64,000 nt of DNA from Gnetum montanum. Its lineage: Eukaryota; Streptophyta; Gnetopsida; Gnetales; Gnetaceae. Every line of letters begins with the position of its first letter. The stretch's first letter is position 1. The notes under the pieces are model-generated. The model saw nothing but the letters and a program-made list of their open reading frames with translations, was not told where the DNA came from and made no database searches. The DNA is taken from positions 1,084,604-1,148,603 of the forward strand of contig MNCI01034009.1 of assembly GCA_015680685.1 (NCBI GenBank), written 5' to 3'. Below are positions 56,413-64,000 of the stretch, piece after piece. The position numbers and the translations under genes were made by a program.

Positions 56413-59268
56413 ATGGCACCCAAACTGAGGCACCCAAGGGACGAAGGACCATGACAACCAAGGGATAAGCGCCTACACATGGGAAGGGGACGAGGTGTGC
56501 AACCGCCAGAGCATGCAAAGGGCTCTCATGCAACTGGGCCCTTCCACGAAAGACTTGAAGTGGAATCTGTTCATCAAATTCCTGAAGAGGAGATTCCTGG
56601 CGAGAAATTGCTCAGGCATGAGACTCCTGGGATAGCACCACAGCTTAAGGTCACCCTAACCCAAGCCTGCCTTGATGCTATCATGCCGCACGAGATGCAA
56701 CGCATGGTCCTTCAAAAGCTAAATTTTGGACCATTCCTCGAGAATGCACTAGAAGAAGTGAGGCTCCAACTGCAAAACTCTCCGATGTGGCCAATCATCA
56801 CAACCAGTGGTGAATGGTACTTAGGAGAAACTTATCTCTTTTGGACGAATCGGCAACTAGGGTCTAGAGTAAGAATCAAAGACATTTATGTCTCTTACTC
56901 TTCAGAGGCAATAACGCAAGCTTTGGGGTTGCCTGAAACTGGGGTAGATGTGGTGGAAATTCCAAAGCAGGCTGATCCAGAGGTAAAGGTGGAATGGACC
57001 AAACGATGCTATGGGGTAGAGTGCAAGGAATTCAGCTTTCTAACCATCGCAGAGAGAGTGTACTCAAAGATCGCGTCTTACCACCTAAACCCAATGGTAA
57101 GACCTAGTAAAATCACAGCCTTCTCCGCTCATGCATGTGCCACCTTGAGTGGGGAATTCCCAATGAGTCTTCCAGAACTACTATTTTTGGAGAATGAAAA
57201 GAGGTTCACTGAGAACAAACATGGAAGACGAGCTCTCCCCTTTCCCTGCCTAATCCAAAAGTTGTGCAAACGGGCAGGGATAGCACAATATTCCAATGAT
57301 GTAATACGGCGCACCCCAATTGCCTCATTGCTAGAGATGATGAAAGATAAAACTCCTGCTGCCACACAGATAGAGCAGGAGTAGCAACCACCTCCACCAC
57401 CTACAGAAACAATGCAACCAGGCTCGTAAACCACGGTAGAATACATCCGCGAGATCCGGGCAATGCTCTCGAGCTAGCAAGAGCGGTCTGGCAGGACTGG
57501 TGGAGGAGAAGACCCTTCAGTCTATCACCCTACCATGAGCCACCTGGAGCAAGTGGTTCAATCAGTTAGCTTGCTTGAAAGGGTAGGGCCGATATTCTTC
57601 ACCACCCAAGCACAACTTCCAACCAAAACAGATCCAAGCATCCAAGAGGTATCAATCTCAACCTAACAGTTATTCCCCAAAATCATAGGGAATGTTGCTA
57701 CCTTCTTGGTACGCTTGGAAGATGGTGAAGAGGCAATGGTCCTGGTGATGCAGCACCAGGGATAGGAAGTTGCGGCCAAAGTGATTATTGACACAATTTC
57801 TATGGCTCTCAATGCATCGGCAGCACCTGTACCAAACATTCATGGACTACAAGATGTACAGGTGTCTGCCAGAACTTTGCGTAGCAAGATTGATGCAGCC
57901 CAACATGAAGAGTTTTTAGATCGACTGGTGGGAATCGGGCAACCGCTCCTAGATGTCTTCGACCTTCCGGACAACATTACTGTAACCCAGTCGGAGCTAC
58001 TCTCAGCAAGGATCAAGAGCCTTGTTTTGGAAGGGCAACTTGATGATGCTCAAGCCTCTTGTCAGTGCTTAGCAATAGAGGTAGCCCAATTAAGAGCTCA
58101 ACTTACCGATCCAGTCATCCTTGACCTCAAAATCACCAAGGATGAAGCTTTTCAATAGCTTCAACTTAAATTATAGGTTGTCGAGGATGTGCGAGAGATG
58201 ACGATCTTTAACAAGTTCATGGAAGATACCCAAGCACATCGCTTAGACAAGGACTTGGCGGAGGTTTGTCAGGAGAATGTGCGGTTGATTGCAAAGGTTC
58301 ATCGCCTGCGAAATGTTGGCGCAGAAAATGAACATATGAAAAATTATATCCACCAACAGCAGGAAGAACTAGCCAGAGTGAACACTGACATAAGAAGGTT
58401 GGCTGCTGAAAATCGAAATCTATCAATGGAGGAGGTTTGGGCATTGCAGCAGAAGTTTGCAATTGAAATTTCCACTTGGAAGAACAAAGCCCTAAAATTT
58501 GAAAAAGTCAAAAATCATTACAGGGACCAAGTCAGATTGTAGAAGGAGGCAAATGAGAAGCATATTCAAGTCACCAAAGCCAAGATGAACCAAGCGCTCC
58601 AGTAGCTCCAAGAGGGAGGCAATGTATGGCAATCTATCTTCGATGGGTTGAACACCTACAATCAATCAAAAATCTGCCTGAAGGAGCTGCAGATTGAGGA
58701 GATGAAAAAATACATGGAGTTAGCCAACCTTCGATATGCAAACTTGGCTATGCTTACAGTTGGGAGACTACGGTCAGAATTGGAAAAACAAGTGGCCGCC
58801 TCATATTCCCTATATGAGGGAGAGTTCTAGGTGCACAAAGCAACAAAGCAGAAGTTGAAAATGGCAAACACGGAACTCGAGGTTCTCCACACAAGCTTTG
58901 AAGAACAACGTACAGTCGCAGAGGACTTGGGCCATAGAATGAATGACTACTAGCAGCTGCAGGCATCAATCCGAGCGTTCGACACCAAACGCAAGCAGTT
59001 TGTAGCCTGGTTTGTCAACCTAAAAGAACTCCTTCCAGTGTTGCCATGCCCTTGGGAGGTTCCAGTTCTAGCACACATTAGAGAAGCTTCCTGGACAGTG
59101 AACGATCCTAGAAGCAAAGAAGAAAAAATGAGGGCTCTCTTGGAGGCTTTTCGACTACCTCCAGAACTTACAGCTGTTGTGAGGCAATTGTCATCCATGC
59201 TACCACCAACACATGGGCCAGAGGCTGGAGAAGGTCCATCAAAACCACCGCCCCTAGGGATGGTGTGA
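56413..59268 (+). pseudogene. ORF3 of element F (951 codons, frame kept, 12 stops)
   Basis: From ATG 56413 to TGA 59268 the frame never shifts, though 12 in-frame stops occur. N-terminal part (residues ~25-320): NSPMWPIITTSGEWYLGETY (near residue 125), VRIKDIYVSYSS...ITQALGLP, then SKIASYHLNPM, ATLSGEFPMSLPELLFLE and ALPFPCLIQKLCKRAGIA. This recalls the 'putative plant transposon protein' family (Pfam PF20167-like); unconfirmed. Residues ~450-850 are Gln/Glu/Leu-rich with coiled-coil character; the end is Pro-rich. No signal peptide or membrane span, so it does not look like an envelope. Function unknown; homologues in A, B, E, G. Confidence 0.88.
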
Positions 59269-59518
59269 TCTTCTCCAGCAATTTTGTGCATCATCCTACA
59301 TAGCAGACACTCCACGACCAGCAAGGTGTTCAATTTTTCTCTGAACACCGCCATTTTTGTAACTTGTCCTCCTCTGTAACTCAGGCACTTGATCAAATTC
59401 ATGTTGTGTCATGTGTGTGTCATGTGTGTGTTTAAGTTATGTGAGTTGTAAACAAGAATCCATACCTTCCAAATTGTAAAGTAACTCGAGGACGAGTTTT
59501 TGCTCAGTGGTGGGGGTA
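59269..59518 (+). other. 3' UTR and polypurine tract of element F
   Basis: It contains the conserved ACTCGAGGACGAG block (59484) and the tract GGTGGGGGTA (59509-59518) abutting the LTR. Short GTGTGTCATGTGT repeats lie near 59405-59432. Confidence 0.8.
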
Positions 59519-60416
59519 TCATGAGGTGTCATTAAGTCGATGCCTCAACTAGGTCGCGTATACATGGCTGTGTCGACGCGGGCCCATCGATGTAGCCTTC
59601 CTGCGTCGACATGGCCCCATTTACGCAGCCGCCTATCTCAGCCTATAAATAAGAGGGCCTTCCACCTCATTTAGGCACCTTTCAGTTAGTTGTAGCAAAG
59701 CTGTTGCAGTTTGTTCCTGCAGGAGATAGAATATTTTCCAAGTGCCCACAACAAGTGTAAGAAAAGTGATCGGCTCTTTAGTAGAGCGTTGATGTATTTG
59801 AGCCCATTGACGTGACGGCAATAAAGACGAACTATTCAAGCATTCCTTGCAGCATTTGGACTTAGCTATTTTATGCATTCAATAGTTTAATATGTTTATG
59901 CTTTATTAGTTACTTGTTAATTACTTAAGTTTTTGTTATTCTGATTTCAATCGCTATTGTTCATTCGTAGTTCGTAAAGGCCATAAGTACGACCATCTCG
60001 AATGTAACTCATACACTTGGTAAACCTAGTGACGCTTAACATCTGGTAACCCAGAAGTGTTAGGAGATGCTTAGAACGTGCTCGGAAGATGGGACCGAAT
60101 ACTTATGTTAGGAGTAGTTAAGATTTAGATTAAGATAATCTTAGATTACTTAATAGTCTAGCCTTACTTTCCAAGATAATTAGCCGCCAAAAAGATAATT
60201 AAAAAGATATAAAAATCATTAGCCTTAGTCTCACTTAACCATCGTAAACAGAACCTCACAAGTGAGATTAGGATGACAATGACTATTCTAAGCCAAGGTT
60301 TCACTGGTTAGAGTCTAGTGTATGTTAAGTGCTTACAGTCTATGGATTTCGACCGAGTCACGCGTGAACGCTTGTGATTCGTATGGTTGGGCGTAGGGGT
60401 ACCTAGCTGCTCATCA
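59519..60416 (+). repeat. 3' LTR of element F
   Basis: 898 bp, the same length as the 5' LTR, ending CTCATCA before GCTCC. U3 (59530-59630) is CpG-rich and differs from the 5' copy much more than R-U5 does. Confidence 0.95.
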
Positions 60417-60421
60417 GCTCC

Positions 60422-61012
60422 CAACATTATTTTGGATGTCCATGTTGTAAGAAAATCTATTTTGAATATTGAGTTATTTTTTCAAATTGGTGGATTCATG
60501 AAATACAAGGTTATTTTGCTAGAAATAGAAATTTTGGGTTATGAGTTATATTTCTGGATTAATCAAAATATTAAAATAAAAGTCTAGTTTTGTAAGTGCA
60601 ATTCTGGATAATAAGTTATACTTATTTTTACATTTGTGGAATTCTGGAATGGATTTTGTAACATGAGAAAGTTCATTTTTAAGGAAAATTTTATGAAAAT
60701 TATGGAATGTAATATAGGGATCCCAAAAGACCAAAGAAAATCTAAGCTATTGGAACAAATTTTATGAGTAAAATTAAGTGCAACAAGTCTGGGTTTATGC
60801 ATGATCATAAAGCATGATATAGGACATGGTTTATGGCTAGAAGTACATGGTTTTTGGTTGCATAACTTTTAATTTTTTTAAGGTATCTTTAAGATTAATA
60901 AATGTTGTTGGTATCAATCTTTTAGAGGCTCTAGAAGAACTTGAACATAATGATGCATCAAGTGGGTAGTTTTTCTCATTTTTGAGGATAAAGATTCCTT
61001 AAAGGATGGGAG
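60422..61012 (+). other. Remnant internal sequence and polypurine tract of the Del-like element
   Basis: AT-rich and non-coding. Near 60980 'ttttgaggataaagattcct' then AAAGGATGGGAG (61001-61012) resembles the 'gaggacgaa' plus polypurine end of chromovirus internal regions. No gag or pol fragment is recognisable. Confidence 0.6.
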
Positions 61013-62868
61013 TGTGCAACACCCTAGTGTTCTAGAGCTTAGAACCTTTGCTTTGTTATCTATTGTTATGCTTGTTCTTTAAGAGTAATGTTATATTGTA
61101 CCTTGCTATGGTATGCTAATATCCCCTTTTTTAATGCTCTTTTAGATTTGAGCTTGAGACCTCTTAATGGTTATGCATCTTAAGGTTTGGAATATTAACC
61201 TTATGCTTATATGTGATACTTTTGTATTTTTATATTCTTTTTTATTTTTTTGGACTATTTTCTAATTATCTTTGCTAACTCTTGTTACTCCTAAAAGTGG
61301 CAAGCTAGAAGGATGGTGGTGACCCATTCTTAGTACTTTATTTATGCTTAAAATTATATTTTTCATATTTTATTTTATTCTAAGATTTTGGAATAAAGTA
61401 AGAATATGGTTATGAGACATGTTAATGCATATTCTGGGTTATTCCTGTTTTTATTTTATTTTATCTTGAAATCCATTTTTGGACATGTGACTTATTATAA
61501 TGTTCTCTTAATGACTTTAATCCATTAGTTAACCATTGGATCCTTTTGTGGATACATGTTATCTTTTTTTAAGAAAATAAATTATTAATTCTTTATTCTT
61601 GAAACTTCCCAATCCTAAATTTTGAGCCTATAAATACTTGGCAACGTTGGCCCTCTTAACATCAGTTGTGCATTACTCTCTCTCTTCATAGCTATGCTTA
61701 GTAGATCTCATGGTAATTTCTATATTTGAATCTCTTCTTACTTGAAGAAGCTTTGGTGACTGATTTTTCAAGGGAGAAGAAATATTCTTGATTATATCAA
61801 TTTTGATAAGAAGCTTACCTTCTTGTATCTGCCTTCTTGTTGTCATACTTTGAATTGTTAATCTAATGGTATTGCATGTGTTGCTGATCTAATCCTAGTT
61901 TTTGATGATCATTTCATAATTCGCACCATTTTTGTGGCTTTCCACTTTGCTTTTCGAATTAATACTTTTGATGTGTCATCTTCTCTTGATGCTGGTAATG
62001 ACAAAGGTATTTTTGTACATCAAGATCAATGTCATGACTTGGCTAAGAATTGTGACAAAAGTCACAATGAATCGTGTATGCATTTTCTAGTGTGGTGCTT
62101 TCATCTTTGCGTTGGGTAGAAGTAGTGCATTTAGATGACATTGACTGATAGACATTTGCAACATGTATGAGTGCATTTGATGTATTGGAACACTTGATCA
62201 GTAATGTAAGAGAACATAAATTAGTACAATTTCAAGAGGCCACTAATACATAACTTGTTGTCAATGGGTAGACATGTGTGGGGTTGTGGAGTAACCATGT
62301 CAATATCATGCCTCATTTAGCACTTGTTATCATTGGTTAAGTATTTATGGGGTATTAACTGAGTACAACAACTTGAGAAAATGACATTTAGACTAGTGTG
62401 GGGAGCTAGGAACTTAGGATACCTATAAGGTTGATACTAGTCATAACAGAACCCAATAGTTGATCTGGACATGCATGAGCATTTATAATCTAATAGTTAT
62501 TCTTCTTTTGCATTAGGGCTAGTTTTAGTTAGTATTAACCTTGTAGCTATTCTAATGTTCAATGTTGAGAACATCATGGAAATACCACTATTATGACCAA
62601 ACTAAATATTGGTGAGTAAATTATGCATTTTTATGGTGCTATAAGTTAACATTTATGAGGATATACATTTAGTTGCAATTAATTATATGTTAAAATTTAT
62701 TTGAATAAAATTTTTTTAATGGCACTAATGAAGTAGTTTGGTAGCTAGGACCCCATCTTTCCAGTCATGTTCCAAGGAACTTTTAAGTAGATTTTCATTA
62801 TTGTGAATGTGTTCTAACCCTTCCTACATATATTCCATAAAGATTTAGTTGGAAACTTTGGAGGTGAT
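61013..62868 (+). repeat. 3' LTR of the Del-like element, 3'-truncated
   Basis: It starts TGTGCAACACCC (chromovirus LTRs often start TGTAACACCC). It aligns with 44886-46760 and ends at 62868, where element I inserted; about 330 bp present at the end of the 5' LTR are missing from the window. TATA-like CTATAAATACTTGG at about 61629. Confidence 0.75.
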
Positions 62869-63888
62869 TGATGAGCAGCAAGGTACCCCTATGCCCAACC
62901 ATACAAATCACAAGTATTCATGCATAATTTAGTCAAACTTCATAGATGGGACTAGTTGTGGCATCTAGATCGTTATGTCTTGATCGTAGTTCACTGTCTT
63001 CCCACTTGGACTAGTGGTAGGTTTATCACATATGGTTTAGTCTAAAGTGAGGCATATGATAATTGATGTTGTTCTAGCCTTATGCTACTCCTAATGGTAA
63101 TAAATAAATCAATTAATTAAGCTAATTTACAATGGAAAGTAAAGTCTAGACTAGCCTACAAGTGATGAGTGTCCATTCTCAACTTTCCATATCCACTATT
63201 GGGATTACCAAGCAAGTTGAGAATGTTCTGCATAATTAGAGAACCCACGTATCCACTACTGGGATTACCAAGTACTATGTTGCTAGGCAAACCAAGCAAT
63301 AACGCTGCTAGGATTACCAAGCAAATATGTGTTTATGCTCGAAATTGGTCGTGCTCATTTTGCCAATTCATTAATATGCATGGAAATGTAAATATTAACT
63401 AAGTACATGAAAAGTGAATTTCATGGAAAGTAAATCTAATCTAAGTCAAAGTACTATAATGAATAAGAATCAATCTCAATCTTATTTCCATTCATGAAAT
63501 ATGTCCAAGTACATTGCCACTTGAATAAGACGTCATACAACTAACTTAGATTCACATTGCGGGCACTCACTGACTAACTATTCTTTAAGACTATAGAATA
63601 AAATTACAAGATTTTGGCTACTCTATTGACTAATTGACTCCCAAACTATGTGCCGAAGTGTTATATTTATAGGTTAGCACACATCCCTCGATATCAGATA
63701 TTAGATAACATAAGATCTGATATCGGATATGCAATATTGCGTATATGATATTGGAGCTAAGATATCGAAGCTCCAATATCTTAGTTGACCAAGAATTGAT
63801 ATTTTGTCAAACAGATGCAATATAACATCAATTTTATCATGGATGTGATGTAGCATCAGTGATATCCCAACCAACTAATGATTCATCA
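62869..63888 (-). repeat. 3' LTR of element I
   Basis: 1,020 bp, TGATGAGCAGCAAGG to GATTCATCA. U3 (on the right) has GATATC/ATATTG palindromes (63690-63785) and the reverse of a TATA box (TTATATTTATAGG, 63661). Three tandem 'tggtaatccca' phrases (63190-63320) resemble those in U5 of the sisters. Confidence 0.88.
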
Positions 63889-64000
63889 TACCCCCACAAC
63901 TAAGTAAAAACTCGTCCTCAACTTAACAAGATAGGGTCGAGCTTCCTTTACAAAAAATTGGGAATGATGGGATTATTGACTAATGCTAACTATTAACTGA
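63889..64000 (-). other. Polypurine tract and 3' UTR of element I
   Basis: TACCCCCACAACT (63889-63901) is the reverse complement of the tract, next to the 'actcgtcctcaactt' block. The last 90 bp show nothing else. Confidence 0.75.

Larger units (their letters stand above)
47240..60416 (+). mobile_element. Element F, complete but inactive Athila/Tat-like element, TSD GCTCC
   Basis: A 13,177-bp element with two equal 898-bp LTRs, PBS, a gag-pol frame with one frame change, a 2.1-kb spacer, ORF3 and a 3' polypurine tract. GCTCC at 47235-47239 and 60417-60421 is the target duplication. The first LTR bases read AGATGA (5') and TCATGA (3'), each one or two changes from the family's TGATGA. This is the most complete copy and the reference for all others in the window. 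Confidence 0.95.
44886..62868 (+). mobile_element. Del/Tekay-like chromovirus remnant, nearly all internal sequence gone, host of element F
   Basis: Two long repeats (44886-47091 and 61013-62868) are direct copies. The first is followed by a decayed Met-tRNA-type PBS and the second is preceded by a polypurine tract, so they are the 5' and 3' LTRs of one element. Without F, only about 715 bp of internal DNA remain, lacking gag and pol. The 5' LTR lacks about 50 bp at its start and the 3' LTR is cut by element I. Confidence 0.75.
62869..64000 (-). mobile_element. Element I, 3' end of an Athila-like element, opposite strand
   Basis: An LTR followed rightward by the reverse of the polypurine tract and 3' UTR; the rest is beyond the window. 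It inserted in the Del-like 3' LTR. It is the latest visible event at this end. Confidence 0.82.

Overview
The window is plant nuclear DNA. It holds one ordinary plant gene (a DUF1644-family zinc-finger protein, CDS 25764-26849, + strand) in a dense graveyard of nested, decayed LTR retrotransposons. Most are Ty3/gypsy elements that look like the Athila/Tat group: the primer-binding site resembles the 3' end of plant tRNA-Asp, the RT motif is F-M-D-D, the integrase has a GPY/F-type tail, and a long third ORF lies downstream of pol. All LTRs of this group share the termini TGATGA...TCATCA. The lineage cannot be fixed beyond 'seed plant, probably an angiosperm with old, slowly purged repeats'. 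No bacterial, organellar or CRISPR features were seen.

Layout: 1-1468, 3' end of element A (+), inserted in the integrase region of element B. 1469-10768, element B (+; integrase, spacer, ORF3, 3' LTR), itself interrupted by fragment C (LTR-PBS-gag, 3549-5115). 10769-13432, a pair of ~157-bp inverted repeats enclosing an RTE-type LINE and several tRNA-derived SINEs. 13935-14610 and 23187-23555, two remnants resembling a DUF4283/zinc-knuckle protein (-). 14816-15592, a solo LTR whose last base lies at 22021 because element E (15593-22015, -) landed in its tip. 22021-24250, AT-rich DNA with more SINEs. 24500-27100, the DUF1644 gene. 28845-31907 and 43904-44885, the two halves of element G (-), split by element D (31908-43898, +; TSD ACTAG), which carries a foreign ~1.97-kb solo LTR in its gag. 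44886-62868, a Del/Tekay-like chromovirus reduced almost to its two long LTRs, with the complete but dead element F (47240-60416, +; TSD GCTCC) inside it. 62869-64000, 3' LTR and 3' UTR of element I (-), cutting into the Del-like 3' LTR.

Within each Athila-like element the order is LTR, tRNA-Asp-like PBS, gag-protease-RT-RNase H-integrase, a 1-2 kb spacer that begins with a second polypurine tract, ORF3 preceded by a splice-acceptor-like TGATTGCAG, 3' polypurine tract, LTR. No element is coding-competent. Almost all stop codons in F's ORF3 are TAG where CAG is the likely ancestor, which fits deamination of CHG-methylated cytosine. The most interesting items are ORF3 itself (long, conserved, apparently not an envelope), the hairpin array in the solo LTR inside D, the arrays of short palindromes in the U3 regions, the shortened gag zinc knuckle, and the precisely dated nesting. 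All homology calls are by reading; no search was run.
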